Assembly (NCBI GenBank): GCA_031289815.1
Contig: JAITOS010000061.1
Location: 1-18,152, forward strand
Reading direction: 5' to 3'
Source: Peptococcaceae bacterium
GTDB lineage: Bacteria; Bacillota; Desulfitobacteriia; Desulfitobacteriales; Desulfitobacteriaceae
Length of the DNA: 18,152 nt
Shown: positions 1 to 8,203 of the stretch, in pieces
Numbering within the stretch: position 1 is the first letter of the stretch
Layout: each line of letters opens with the position of its first letter
The notes under the pieces: generated by a model
Told to the model about the DNA's origin: nothing
Database searches by the model: none
Seen by the model: the letters and a program-made list of their open reading frames with translations, nothing else
Position numbers and translations under genes: made by a program

Positions 1-39
1 TGGTATATTATGGTATCAAAGGAGGTGATTTGCCAATGA
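1..39 (+). CDS. Possible 3' end of an upstream gene (partial)
   Basis: The frame starting at base 1 is open for 12 codons and ends in TGA at 37-39. That stop overlaps the ATG of the next small ORF in an ATGA arrangement, which is typical of translationally coupled neighbours. The visible residues (WYIMVSKEVICQ) are too few to assign a family. It could equally be open by chance, or a 9-residue peptide starting at the ATG at 10-12. Confidence 0.25.
   Translation, partial: WYIMVSKEVICQ
18..29 (+). promoter_or_regulatory. Ideal Shine-Dalgarno for the 44-aa ORF
   Basis: AAAGGAGGTGAT is complementary over its full length to the usual 3' end of Bacillota 16S rRNA. It lies 10 nt (counted from GGAGG) before the ATG at 36. 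This is the main argument that the small downstream ORF is translated. Confidence 0.65.
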
Positions 40-170
40 CGCTATTCTGTAAACATCCGGCCCTCTATGGCTGCCATCCTGCCATCCCCTGCTACTATCC
101 CCGGATTCCCAGTCAGATAAAATATGAACGCCGTCCCGCGGAAAACACCTTCACCGGCGGGAGAGGCTGA
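36..170 (+). CDS. Small cysteine-containing protein, 44 aa, unknown
   Basis: I do not recognise this protein. It begins MTLFCKHPALYG, has Cys at residues 5, 13 and 20, a proline/tyrosine-rich middle (IPCYYPRIP) and a basic, glycine-rich end. There is no signal peptide or membrane segment. In its favour are an ideal Shine-Dalgarno, an ATGA overlap with the frame before it, and a strong plus-strand terminator about 55 nt downstream at 226-249. Against it are its short length and the lack of any family match I can name. It converges on gatB. Small Cys/Pro/Tyr-rich proteins do occur in spore coats, and this organism sporulates, but a coat role is only a guess. Confidence 0.5.
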   Translation: MTLFCKHPALYGCHPAIPCYYPRIPSQIKYERRPAENTFTGGRG

Positions 171-225
171 GGCTCGCGCTGTTCCTCCGGGGATTCTGGC
201 GCCTGACCGAAGCGGCTAATCGCAG

Positions 226-249
226 CGCCTGTTCGCAGGCGTTTTTTTT
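226..249 (+). terminator. Rho-independent terminator
   Basis: A perfect 6-bp stem, CGCCTG/CAGGCG, closed by a TTCG tetraloop and followed by eight T. It ends the plus-strand unit holding the 44-aa ORF and runs into the last codon of the convergent gatB. Read on the minus strand there is no T-run, so it does not terminate gatB. Confidence 0.8.
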
Positions 250-1702
250 ATTGCTCCGTCAATTGTTCTCGCAGCAATTGATTGACCACGCCCGGATTCG
301 CTTGCCCTTTCGTCGCCTTCATCACCTGTCCCACCAGAAAACCGAGCGCCTGTTCTTTGCCGCTGCGAAAATCCTCCACCGATTTCGGCTGGGCTTGCAA
401 AACCTCTTGAATGACCGTCAGCAAAGCGCTTTCGTCGCTGATCTGCACCAAGCCTTTTTCCTTGACGATTTGCTCCGGATCTTTGCCGCTGACCACCATA
501 TCCTCCAGGACACTTTTGGCGATCTTGCCGCTGATCACCCCTTTGTCAATCAATTCCAGCATAGCCGCCAGCTGCCGCGGCTGTATCAGGGCGTCCTTCA
601 CGCTCCATTGCCGCGCGTTCAATAAACGCGTCAAGTCCCCCATGACCCAATTCGCCAGATTTTTAGCGTCCGGATAATGCCGCCCAGCCTGATCAAAAAA
701 ATCGCCCAAGGCTTTAGAGCTCGTCAGTACCCCCGCGTCGTAGGCCGATAAACCTAAGCTCTGCAAGCGGGCGTAGCGCGCCTCCGGCAATTCCGGCAAC
801 TCCGCGCGGACTTTTTCAATCCAGTCACGGTCGAGCACCAGCGGTACCAGATCCGGCTCCGGAAAATAGCGGTAATCATGGGCTTCTTCTTTGCTTCGCA
901 AGGAAAGCGTCACGCCTCGGCCTTCATCCCAGGTTCGCGTTTCCTGAATGACCTGTCCGCCTTCATCGAGCACTTCCGCCTGACGTAAGATCTCGTATTC
1001 CAGGCAGCGGCGAACGGAGCTGAAAGAGTTTAAATTTTTGGTTTCGGTCCGGGTTCCCAGTACTTCCTGCCCCGCCGGACGTAAGGATACATTAATATCG
1101 AAACGCACCGACCCCTGTTCCAGACGGCAGTCGGAAACCTCCGTGTATTCCAGGATCCCCACCAATTGTTCCAGATAGGCGATCACTTCATCAATCGAGC
1201 GCATATCCGGCTCCGATACGATCTCCAAAAGCGGGACGCCTGTCCGGTTGTAATCGGCATACGACTCCTGTGAAGTCGTAATCGTCTCGCCTGAATGCAC
1301 CAGCTTTCCGGCGTCTTCCTCCATATGGGCGCGGGTGACGCCGATGCGCTTTACCTGCTCGCCCGTCCGGATATCCAGCCAGCCGTTTTGGCAAATCGGC
1401 AAGTCATACTGTGAGGTCTGAAAGTTTTTGGGCAGATCGGGATAATAATAGTTCTTGCGGTCAAATTTAGAGAACTCCGCGATGTGGCAGTTCAGCGCCA
1501 ATCCCGCCCGCACCGCCAGCTTCACGACTTCCCGGTTCAACACCGGCAAAACGCCCGGTAATCCCTCACAGACCGGACAAACCTGCGTGTTCTGTTCGCG
1601 GCCAAATTCCGTGCTGCAACCGCAGAAGATCTTGCTCTTGGTCGCTAATTCCACATGGGTTTCCACCCCGCATACCATTTCATAACGGTTCTCCGTCATC
1701 AT
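248..1702 (-). CDS. gatB: Asp-tRNA(Asn)/Glu-tRNA(Gln) amidotransferase subunit B
   Basis: GatB is the kinase and tRNA-binding subunit of the GatCAB amidotransferase. It phosphorylates the side chain of Asp or Glu on misacylated tRNA(Asn) or tRNA(Gln), so that ammonia released by GatA can form the amide. The 484-aa length is usual. The N-terminus carries the family pattern VCGVETHVEL and the zinc-type cysteines C27, C29, C42 and C45 (FCGC...CPVC). RYFPEPDL in the catalytic domain is also characteristic, and the C-terminal part has the helical, YqeY-like tail. The ATG overlaps the gatA stop by ATGA, and AGGAGGTG lies just upstream; a second ATG follows immediately, so the exact start is uncertain by one codon. 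It is the last gene of the minus-strand block, and no clear minus-strand terminator follows it within the window. Confidence 0.97.
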   Translation of the reverse strand: MMTENRYEMVCGVETHVELATKSKIFCGCSTEFGREQNTQVCPVCEGLPGVLPVLNREVVKLAVRAGLALNCHIAEFSKFDRKNYYYPDLPKNFQTSQYDLPICQNGWLDIRTGEQVKRIGVTRAHMEEDAGKLVHSGETITTSQESYADYNRTGVPLLEIVSEPDMRSIDEVIAYLEQLVGILEYTEVSDCRLEQGSVRFDINVSLRPAGQEVLGTRTETKNLNSFSSVRRCLEYEILRQAEVLDEGGQVIQETRTWDEGRGVTLSLRSKEEAHDYRYFPEPDLVPLVLDRDWIEKVRAELPELPEARYARLQSLGLSAYDAGVLTSSKALGDFFDQAGRHYPDAKNLANWVMGDLTRLLNARQWSVKDALIQPRQLAAMLELIDKGVISGKIAKSVLEDMVVSGKDPEQIVKEKGLVQISDESALLTVIQEVLQAQPKSVEDFRSGKEQALGFLVGQVMKATKGQANPGVVNQLLREQLTEQ

Positions 1703-3168
1703 AACGCACCTCCTGTCGGCGCCGGTTTCAGGGTATGAAAAGCGGTAGCCTGTTCAAAGGCGTGCGCCGCCTGAAAGAGTACGCCCTCCGCCAAGGGCTT
1801 GGCCATCAATTGAATCCCCACCGGCAAGCCGCCGGCCAAACCGCCGGGCAGGGAGATGGCCGGAATGCCAGCCAAATTTACCGGAATCGTACAAATATCC
1901 GCCAAATACATGGACAGCGGGTCCGCCTTCGCGCCAAAAGCCCAGGCGGTCGTCGGGGCCGTCGGCGCTAACAGGACGTCCGCCTGAGCAAACGCCTGAT
2001 CGAAATCCTGTTTGATCAAGGTTCTGACCTTCAACGCTTTGAGATAGTAGGCGTCATAATAGCCGGAGCTCAAGGCGTAGGTTCCCAGCATGATCCGCCT
2101 TTTGACCTCGGCGCCGAAGCCCCGCGCTCTGGTCTGCTTGACCATGCCGAGAATATCCTCCGCCTCAGCTGCCCGCAAGCCATAGCGTACCCCGTCATAG
2201 CGGGCCAGATTGGAGCTGCACTCCGCCGTCGCGATCAGGTAGTAGGCCGCCAAGGCGTATTTCGTATGCGGCAGTGAGCATTCCTCAACCAACGCGCCCA
2301 GATCCGTATAGGTTTGAATCGCTTCCCGAATTACCCGTTTGACCTCCGGATCGATGCCTTCCGCCAGGTATTCCCTGGGAACGCCGATTTTCAAGCCCTT
2401 GATCTCCCGCTGCAAAAATTGGCTGTAATCCGGCTTGTCAAAAGCGATGGAGGTTGAGTCTTTGGCGTCGTGTCCGGCAATCGCGTTGAATACGTGCGCG
2501 TTATCGGCGACGGTGCGGGTCACGGGCCCGATCTGATCCAGAGACGAAGCATAGGCGATTAAGCCATAACGGGACACCGCGCCGTAGGTAGGCTTTAAGC
2601 CGACTACCCCACAAAAAGAAGCCGGTTGCCGGATCGACCCTCCCGTATCCGAACCCAGCGAAAACACCACCTCGTCCCCGGCTACCGCCGCCGCCGCCCC
2701 TCCGGAAGAGCCTCCCGGAACGTGCTTCCGGTTCCAGGGATTACACGTTTTCCCGAAGCCGGAGTTTTCCGTCGAAGAGCCCATCGCAAATTCATCCATA
2801 TTTAATTTTCCCAGGAGAACACTGCCCGCCTGGGCGAGCTGTTCGGCCACCGTCGCGTCATACGGCGGGATATAGCTCTCCAGGATTTTTGAAGCGCAGG
2901 TGGTTCGGATGCCCAAGGTCGAGATATTGTCCTTCAAGGCCATCGGTATCCCCGCTAACAGACCGATTTTTTCCCCGGCCGCGATTTTTTGATCCACCGC
3001 CGCCGCTTGTTTCAGCGCTTGTTCCGCCGTCACCGTCAAAAACGCTCTGATCTCCTGATCGTCTGTCCGTATTTTTTCCAGGCAAGCGGCGGTAAGCTCT
3101 TGGGCCTGAATTTCTTTCTCTACCAGCATGGTATGCAGTTCAACCGCTGATCTGGCGGTTATATCCAT
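1699..3168 (-). CDS. gatA: Asp-tRNA(Asn)/Glu-tRNA(Gln) amidotransferase subunit A
   Basis: GatA is the amidase-signature subunit that hydrolyses glutamine and supplies ammonia to GatB. From the start chosen here the protein has 489 residues, and the Ser-cis-Ser-Lys triad falls at K79 (PMALKDNI), S154 (PGGSSGG) and S178 (DTGGSIRQPAS), the numbering known from other bacterial GatA proteins. The start is the ATG at 3166-3168, with AGGAGG five bases before it. An ATG eight codons further upstream has no ribosome-binding site. It follows gatC after 73 nt and overlaps gatB by 4 nt, so the subunits are probably translated together. Having a full GatCAB suggests that Gln-tRNA and/or Asn-tRNA is made by the indirect pathway. 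Confidence 0.97.
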   Translation of the reverse strand: MDITARSAVELHTMLVEKEIQAQELTAACLEKIRTDDQEIRAFLTVTAEQALKQAAAVDQKIAAGEKIGLLAGIPMALKDNISTLGIRTTCASKILESYIPPYDATVAEQLAQAGSVLLGKLNMDEFAMGSSTENSGFGKTCNPWNRKHVPGGSSGGAAAAVAGDEVVFSLGSDTGGSIRQPASFCGVVGLKPTYGAVSRYGLIAYASSLDQIGPVTRTVADNAHVFNAIAGHDAKDSTSIAFDKPDYSQFLQREIKGLKIGVPREYLAEGIDPEVKRVIREAIQTYTDLGALVEECSLPHTKYALAAYYLIATAECSSNLARYDGVRYGLRAAEAEDILGMVKQTRARGFGAEVKRRIMLGTYALSSGYYDAYYLKALKVRTLIKQDFDQAFAQADVLLAPTAPTTAWAFGAKADPLSMYLADICTIPVNLAGIPAISLPGGLAGGLPVGIQLMAKPLAEGVLFQAAHAFEQATAFHTLKPAPTGGAL

Positions 3169-3241
3169 CTTTTCCTCCTGCCTTTCCTTCATTCATTCGT
3201 TATCTTTTAGCCGCGATCTTTTGGCCGCTGTCCTTTCACCG

Positions 3242-3526
3242 CTACACGATTTTCGGCACCCTGAAGAAGCCGTTTTCCGCGTCCGGCGCGTTCCTTAACA
3301 CCTGATCCTGAGACAGGGAAGCCCGGACGCTATCCTCGCGCATGACGTTCATTAAAGGCATGACGTGCGCCGTCGGCTCGATTTCCTCCGTCTTTAGTTC
3401 CTCCAAGACCGCCGCGTATTCCAGAATAGCGTCCAGCTGTCGCGTATATTCCCCTACTTCTTGGCCGGACAACTCCAGGCGCGCTAACATCGCCACGTGT
3501 TCCACCTGTTCGCGCGTTATTCTCAT
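3242..3526 (-). CDS. gatC: Asp-tRNA(Asn)/Glu-tRNA(Gln) amidotransferase subunit C
   Basis: GatC is the small helical subunit that wraps around and stabilises the GatA-GatB pair. The 94 residues show the family pattern: MRITREQVEHVAMLARLEL at the start, a middle containing EEIEPTAHVMP, and the usual end with LRNAPD and FFRVPKIV. A longer open frame extends upstream to 3832, but the ATG at 3524-3526 has GGAGGGG eight bases before it and gives the normal GatC length. The upstream extension is antisense-like noise overlapping ligA. A promoter-like pair lies before it at 3584-3612. Confidence 0.95.
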   Translation of the reverse strand: MRITREQVEHVAMLARLELSGQEVGEYTRQLDAILEYAAVLEELKTEEIEPTAHVMPLMNVMREDSVRASLSQDQVLRNAPDAENGFFRVPKIV

Positions 3527-3583
3527 CTGCCGATCCCCTCCGTTCCTATTGACTTTTATCCATGATGGATCCTGCCTGTATCT

Positions 3584-3612
3584 ACTATAACAAAGCTGAA
3601 AAAAACGGGCAA
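3584..3612 (-). promoter_or_regulatory. Sigma-A-type promoter before gatC
   Basis: On the minus strand TTGCCC (3607-3612) and TATAGT (3584-3589) are separated by exactly 17 nt, matching the consensus at 4 and 5 of 6 positions. It lies in the 110-nt gap between ligA and gatC, so gatCAB can probably be transcribed apart from pcrA-ligA. Confidence 0.5.
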
Positions 3613-3636
3613 CCTCTCTCCGACTCCGCGCCATGA

Positions 3637-5628
3637 TTACGAACCGTCCTCCGCGCCGAGCATGGCCATGAATTCCTCTTCCGTCAGCACCTTGATCCCT
3701 AATTCCCCGGCCTTTGCCAGTTTGGAGCCGGCGTTCTCGCCCACGACCACAAAGGCGGTCTTTTTGCTGACGCTGCCAGCCGCTTTGCCGCCGCGCTCCT
3801 CGATCATCGCTTCCGCTTCCTGCCGGTTCCAACGCGTCAGCACCCCGGTAACGACGATACTCAGCCCCGCAAAAATCTGCGGCTGCCGCGCCTCCGTCGC
3901 CTGCATCGTCACCCCCGCCTGCCGCAGCCGCCGCAAAAAATCCGTTGTTCCCTCCTGCTGAAAAAAATTAAATATACTGGCCGCCATCACCGGCCCGATA
4001 TCCGGAATGATTTGCAGTTCTTCTAAAGAAGCTGTTTGCAGTTTTTCCATCGTCCCAAAGGTTTTGGCCAGTATCTTCCCTGCTTTTTCCCCGGCGTGAC
4101 GGATCCCCAAAGCAAAAATCAAGGGCGCTAAGCCGCGCTGTTTGCTTTCTTCGATGGCCTGTAACAAATGAGCCGCCGACTTTTCCGCCAACCGTTCCGC
4201 CTGCACCAACTCCTCCTGACGCAGACTGTATAAATCCGCCGCGTCGTGGATCAGCTCGGCCTCCAGCAGCCGCTGAACCACCGCGGGGCCCAGGCGGTCG
4301 ATATTCATCGCGTCACGGGAAGCAAAATGAATGATCGCTTCCCGCTGTCGGGCCGGACAACTGATGCCGGTGCAACGGCGGGCCGCTTCTCCCTCCTCGC
4401 GCACCACCGCGCCGCCGCACTCCGGACAATGCTCCGGCATCCGAAAAAGAACCTCCCGCCCCGTCCTCTTCTCCGGAATCGTCTTGATCACCTCCGGGAT
4501 GATATCCCCGGCCTTTTCCACCAGCACCGTATCGCCGATCCGAATATCCTTCTCCGCAATATAATCCTCGTTGTGCAGCGTCGCCCGACTGACAGTAGAA
4601 CCGGCGACGAACACCGGGGTCAGAATCGCCGTCGGCGTCAGAACCCCGGTTCGCCCCACTCGGACAAAGACGTCCCTGAGCACCGTTTCCACCTGTTCGG
4701 CGGGAAATTTATAGGCAATCGCCCAGCGGGGACTCTTAGAGGTAAAGCCCAATTCTCGCTGATGCTCCGCTTCATTGACCTTGATCACCACGCCGTCAAT
4801 ATCATAGGGCAATTGATGGCGTTCCTGCGCCATTTTCTCACAATAAACGATCACTTCCTCAATCGTCGCCAAGACTTGATACTCCGGATTCACGACAAAA
4901 CCCAAGCGTCCGAGAAAACGCAAGCTCTCTTCCTGGGTTTTCAAGCCCTGCCCCTCCGCCTCCAGCACCTGATAGGCAAAATAGTCCAGCTTCCGTTTCG
5001 CCGTTTCGCGCGAATCCAGCTGCCGCAACGATCCGGCGGCGGCGTTGCGCGGGTTGGCGAAAACCCGCAGCCCTTCTTCTTCCCGTTCTTGATTCAAACG
5101 GGCGAAGGAGGCTTTGGGCATATAGCCTTCCCCGCGCACATCGAGCTTCAGCGGTCCCGCTTTCAGGCGCAAAGGGATCGAAGCAATCGTCTTGACATTG
5201 GCGGTGATCTCTTCTCCCGTCTCGCCGTCCCCGCGGGTCGCCGCCCGAATCAATAAACCGTTTTCATAGGTCAGCGCCAGCGTTAAGCCGTCAATCTTCA
5301 GCTCCGCAATATACCGGGCGTCGGGCGCAACCGAGCGCACCCGCGCGTCAAAATCGCGCAAATCCTCCGCCTGAAAGGCGTTATCCAAGCTGAGAAGCGG
5401 CTGCGTATGCTGCACCTTGCTAAATTCTTTCGCCACATAGCCGCCCACCCGCTGTGTCGGCGAATCCGGACTTTGCAGCTCCGGATACTGTTTTTCCAAT
5501 TCACACAGTTCCTGGAGCAGACGGTCATATTCCGCGTCCGGGAGACTGGGGCGATCTTGCAAATAATACTCTTCGTTCGCTTTTTCAATGCGGACTCTCA
5601 AGTCCAAGGCGCGCTGCCTTCCTTCCAT
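3637..5628 (-). CDS. ligA: NAD-dependent DNA ligase LigA
   Basis: LigA seals nicks in duplex DNA during replication and repair, using NAD+ as adenylate donor. The 663 residues match the usual length. In order: the NAD-binding Ia region with YYLQDRPSLPDAEYD near residue 21, the adenylation domain with the nucleophile K111 in AELKIDG and RGDG just after it, the OB fold, the four-cysteine zinc motif (CPEC...CTGISCPAR) around residue 410, helix-hairpin-helix repeats, and a C-terminal BRCT domain (LSIVVTGVL to the end). The ATG follows GGAGG by nine bases. It starts 31 nt after the pcrA stop, so the two repair genes probably form one transcript, a common arrangement in Bacillota. Confidence 0.98.
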   Translation of the reverse strand: MEGRQRALDLRVRIEKANEEYYLQDRPSLPDAEYDRLLQELCELEKQYPELQSPDSPTQRVGGYVAKEFSKVQHTQPLLSLDNAFQAEDLRDFDARVRSVAPDARYIAELKIDGLTLALTYENGLLIRAATRGDGETGEEITANVKTIASIPLRLKAGPLKLDVRGEGYMPKASFARLNQEREEEGLRVFANPRNAAAGSLRQLDSRETAKRKLDYFAYQVLEAEGQGLKTQEESLRFLGRLGFVVNPEYQVLATIEEVIVYCEKMAQERHQLPYDIDGVVIKVNEAEHQRELGFTSKSPRWAIAYKFPAEQVETVLRDVFVRVGRTGVLTPTAILTPVFVAGSTVSRATLHNEDYIAEKDIRIGDTVLVEKAGDIIPEVIKTIPEKRTGREVLFRMPEHCPECGGAVVREEGEAARRCTGISCPARQREAIIHFASRDAMNIDRLGPAVVQRLLEAELIHDAADLYSLRQEELVQAERLAEKSAAHLLQAIEESKQRGLAPLIFALGIRHAGEKAGKILAKTFGTMEKLQTASLEELQIIPDIGPVMAASIFNFFQQEGTTDFLRRLRQAGVTMQATEARQPQIFAGLSIVVTGVLTRWNRQEAEAMIEERGGKAAGSVSKKTAFVVVGENAGSKLAKAGELGIKVLTEEEFMAMLGAEDGS

Positions 5629-5659
5629 TCCTCTATCCCTCCGTCATCACGTCATCGCG

Positions 5660-7906
5660 TCATAGCTTCATCAGCAGCGCATAGCCCGCAATCAGGGTCT
5701 TTGACTCGCCGCTGAATACCACTTCCAATAAGGCGTCCGCCCCTTCTCCCTGTACCCGGACGATGATCCCCGCGCCAAACTTATCGTGTTCGACCTTCTC
5801 GCCCACGTGATACTCCTCCACCTTCGCCGCTACCACCGGCGTGCGAGAGGTTCCCGATCGTCCGCCGGTTGAACCGGCGGCTCGCCCCGACGTTCCCTGT
5901 CCCTGCTGCGGGCGGGCGGTTTTGGTCGGCGGCGGATCGCTCGGATCGCGCTCCAGCAATAAGGCGGACGGAATTTCGCCCAAAAACTTCGAGGGAACAT
6001 TATACTGGGTACGGCCAAAAATCATCCGCGTATCGGCAAAGGTCAGGTACAGCTTTTCTCTGGCCCGCGTCACCGCCACATAACACAACCGCCGTTCTTC
6101 CTCCAGGGCTTTGGGATCGGCAAAGGAGCGGCTGCTGGGAAACAAGCCCTCCTCCATACCGGTAATGATCACCACCGGGAATTCCAGGCCCTTGGCGCTA
6201 TGCATGGTCATCAGCGCCACTGCGTCTTCCGCCTGGTCCAGATCGTCGATATCGGCGACCAGGGAGACTTGCTCCAGAAAACCGGAAAGCCCCGCCCGCC
6301 GTCCTGCCCCTTCCGCCTGCTCCCCCTCGTCGTTCAGCGTCCTATCGTCAAATTCCGCCGCCACGGACAGAAATTCCTTCAGATTTTCCAGCCGCGTCTC
6401 CGCTTCCGGCGTCTTCTCCTCTTCCAGCGCCTGCCAATAACCGCTGTTCTTCAGGATCTGCTCCACGAGATGCGCCACCGTCAGTTCGCCGGCGGCGATC
6501 TCCCTCAGCTCCCTCATCATGGCGGCAAAGCCCAGTAAGCTGTTCTTGGCCCGCGCCTGCAATTCCGGAATAAAATCAGCCTCCAACACCGCGTCCAGCA
6601 CCGGCATTGCCTGCTCGCTCGTATATTCCAGAATCTTTTGCAAAGCCGTGTCCCCCAGCCCGCGCTTGGGCACATTCAAAATCCGGGAAAAGCTCACCTG
6701 ATCCGCCGGATTATGTAACAGCCGCAGATAGGCCAAGAGATCCTTGATTTCCTTGCGTTCATAAAACCTCAGCCCCGAATACACCCGGTAAGGCATTCCC
6801 TCGTTCATGAAAGCCTCTTCCAGGGCTCTTGACTGGGCGTTGGTGCGGTAGAGAACCGCGAAGTCGTGATAATCCCGGCCTTCCAATTCACGCAACCGCC
6901 GAATCCTGTAGGTCACATAACGGGCCTCGTCCCGCTCGCTGTCAGCTTGATAGCATACCAGCGGCTGACCGTCCGCGTTGTCCGTCCACAAGGATTTGCC
7001 CTTGCGACCGGCGTTATTCTGGATCACCGCGTTGGCCGCTTGCAGAATCAGCTTCGTGGAGCGATAGTTTTGCTCTAGCTTCAGCACCTTGGCCTCCGGG
7101 TAATCCCGCTCAAAATCCAAAATATTTTGAACATCCGCGCCGCGCCAGCCGTACACCCCCTGATCGTCGTCTCCGACCACGCAGAGATTGCGGTAACGCT
7201 GCGCTAAAAGATTCACCAGGACGTATTGCGCGTAATTGGTATCCTGATATTCATCCACTAAAATATAGCGGAATTTTTCCTGGTAAGCGCTGAGAACTTG
7301 CGGCTGCTCCTGCAACACTTTGACCGTCAGCCGGATCAGATCGTCAAAATCCAGGGCGTTATTAGCCATGAGCTTTTTCTGATAGCGTTCATAGACCCCG
7401 GCGGTCTTTTCCTGAAAATAATCCGCCGCTTGTCTGGCAAAAGCCTCCGCGTCCAGCAGTCTGTTTTTAGCGTCACTGATCATCGCCCCGACCCCGCGCG
7501 GGGAAAACTTTTTCTCGTCCAGATTCAATTCCCGCAAACAGCTCTTGATCAGGGTCTGCTGATCCTGCACGTCATAAATCGCGAAATTGCTCGCATACCC
7601 CGCCAACTGCTGGATCTCCCGCCGCAGGAGCCGCACGCCGGTGGAATGAAACGTTCCCGCCCATAAGCCGCGGCCCTCTTCACCCACCAGCACCGCGATC
7701 CGTTCCCGCATTTCCTGAGCGGCTTTATTGGTAAACGTGATCGCCAGGATGTTCCAGGGCTCGACTCCCTGAGCAATGAGATGCGCGATACGGTAGGTCA
7801 GCACTCTGGTTTTCCCCGACCCGGCGCCGGCCAGAATCAATAACGGCCCGTTGCGGCATTCCACGGCCTCCCGCTGCACCGGATTCAAACTCTCTAGCTC
7901 GTACAT
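5660..7906 (-). CDS. pcrA: ATP-dependent DNA helicase PcrA (UvrD/Rep family)
   Basis: PcrA is a superfamily 1A 3'-5' helicase acting in repair, rolling-circle plasmid replication and removal of RecA or RNA polymerase from DNA. Visible motifs in order: the Q motif region LNPVQREAV, Walker A AGAGSGKT, motif Ia ITFTNKAA, Walker B VDEYQDTN, motif III GDDDQGVYGWRGA, motif IV LEQNYRST, motif V MTMHSAKGLEFP and motif VI YVAVTRARE. The C-terminal tail has the Tudor-like segment seen in PcrA (KVEHDKFGAGIIV), after a low-complexity Gly/Ser/Thr linker. I place the start at the ATG at 7904-7906 (748 aa), preceded by TAGGAG at seven bases. The ATG 12 codons upstream (7940-7942) has no ribosome-binding site and lies almost on the -10 box. 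It is first in the minus-strand block. Confidence 0.97.
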   Translation of the reverse strand: MYELESLNPVQREAVECRNGPLLILAGAGSGKTRVLTYRIAHLIAQGVEPWNILAITFTNKAAQEMRERIAVLVGEEGRGLWAGTFHSTGVRLLRREIQQLAGYASNFAIYDVQDQQTLIKSCLRELNLDEKKFSPRGVGAMISDAKNRLLDAEAFARQAADYFQEKTAGVYERYQKKLMANNALDFDDLIRLTVKVLQEQPQVLSAYQEKFRYILVDEYQDTNYAQYVLVNLLAQRYRNLCVVGDDDQGVYGWRGADVQNILDFERDYPEAKVLKLEQNYRSTKLILQAANAVIQNNAGRKGKSLWTDNADGQPLVCYQADSERDEARYVTYRIRRLRELEGRDYHDFAVLYRTNAQSRALEEAFMNEGMPYRVYSGLRFYERKEIKDLLAYLRLLHNPADQVSFSRILNVPKRGLGDTALQKILEYTSEQAMPVLDAVLEADFIPELQARAKNSLLGFAAMMRELREIAAGELTVAHLVEQILKNSGYWQALEEEKTPEAETRLENLKEFLSVAAEFDDRTLNDEGEQAEGAGRRAGLSGFLEQVSLVADIDDLDQAEDAVALMTMHSAKGLEFPVVIITGMEEGLFPSSRSFADPKALEEERRLCYVAVTRAREKLYLTFADTRMIFGRTQYNVPSKFLGEIPSALLLERDPSDPPPTKTARPQQGQGTSGRAAGSTGGRSGTSRTPVVAAKVEEYHVGEKVEHDKFGAGIIVRVQGEGADALLEVVFSGESKTLIAGYALLMKL

Positions 7907-7947
7907 GATCCCACTCCTATCATATATTCCCCATTCATTCAATATAG

Positions 7948-7956
7948 ATTATAGCA
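7948..7956 (-). promoter_or_regulatory. Extended -10 promoter of pcrA-ligA
   Basis: TGCTATAAT on the minus strand is a perfect extended -10 element; no good -35 is seen. Transcription would begin near 7940, about 35 nt before the chosen ATG, which argues against the more upstream start codon. Confidence 0.55.
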
Positions 7957-8046
7957 TAGCTTGGCGCAAGAACGCAGGGGGGCCGCGCAAGTTTGAGCGA
8001 TCCTTTTGTCCGATTTTACCGTTCACGCTCTTTTTTCGGCCGGCGG

Positions 8047-8076
8047 CGCTGTTTGGCTTCACCAAAGCGTTTTTTT
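8047..8076 (+). terminator. Plus-strand intrinsic terminator with no gene before it
   Basis: TTTGG/CCAAA around a CTTCA loop, extended by CGC/GCG across a 2-nt bulge and followed by seven T. It lies between the divergent pcrA and EAL-HDOD promoters, upstream of the latter. It may stop antisense transcription or end an unannotated small RNA. Confidence 0.5.
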
Positions 8077-8140
8077 GTCATGATCGTGCAGTGTTATGCG
8101 CATATCCCTGCCACAATCCCTGCCGCCATTGATAATCTTC

Positions 8141-8170
8141 TTGGCAGAAACTCCTTTTCTATATTATAAT
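8141..8170 (+). promoter_or_regulatory. Sigma-A-type promoter of the EAL-HDOD gene
   Basis: TTGGCA (8141-8146; 5 of 6) and TATAAT (8165-8170; 6 of 6), 18 nt apart. A start near 8177 would give a leader of about 27 nt containing the AGAAGAGGT ribosome-binding site at 8187-8195. Confidence 0.7.
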
Positions 8171-8203
8171 AGATAAGAGAGTGGATAGAAGAGGTAGATT
8201 TCA

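Noticed and set aside
3527..3832. Extension of gatC to a 196-aa protein
   Set aside because: GatC is about 95 residues, the internal ATG has a good ribosome-binding site, and the extension overlaps ligA in another frame with no family similarity.
4246..5256. 336-codon plus-strand open frame opposite ligA
   Set aside because: It is fully antisense to a certain gene, has arginine/histidine-rich, low-quality composition and no recognisable motif; it results from codon bias in the GC-rich ligA sequence.
8016..8081. 21-codon basic minus-strand ORF (MTKKRFGEAKQRRRPKKERER, 21 residues)
   Set aside because: It looks protein-like but has no ribosome-binding site, overlaps the hairpin at 8047-8076 and is short enough to be chance.
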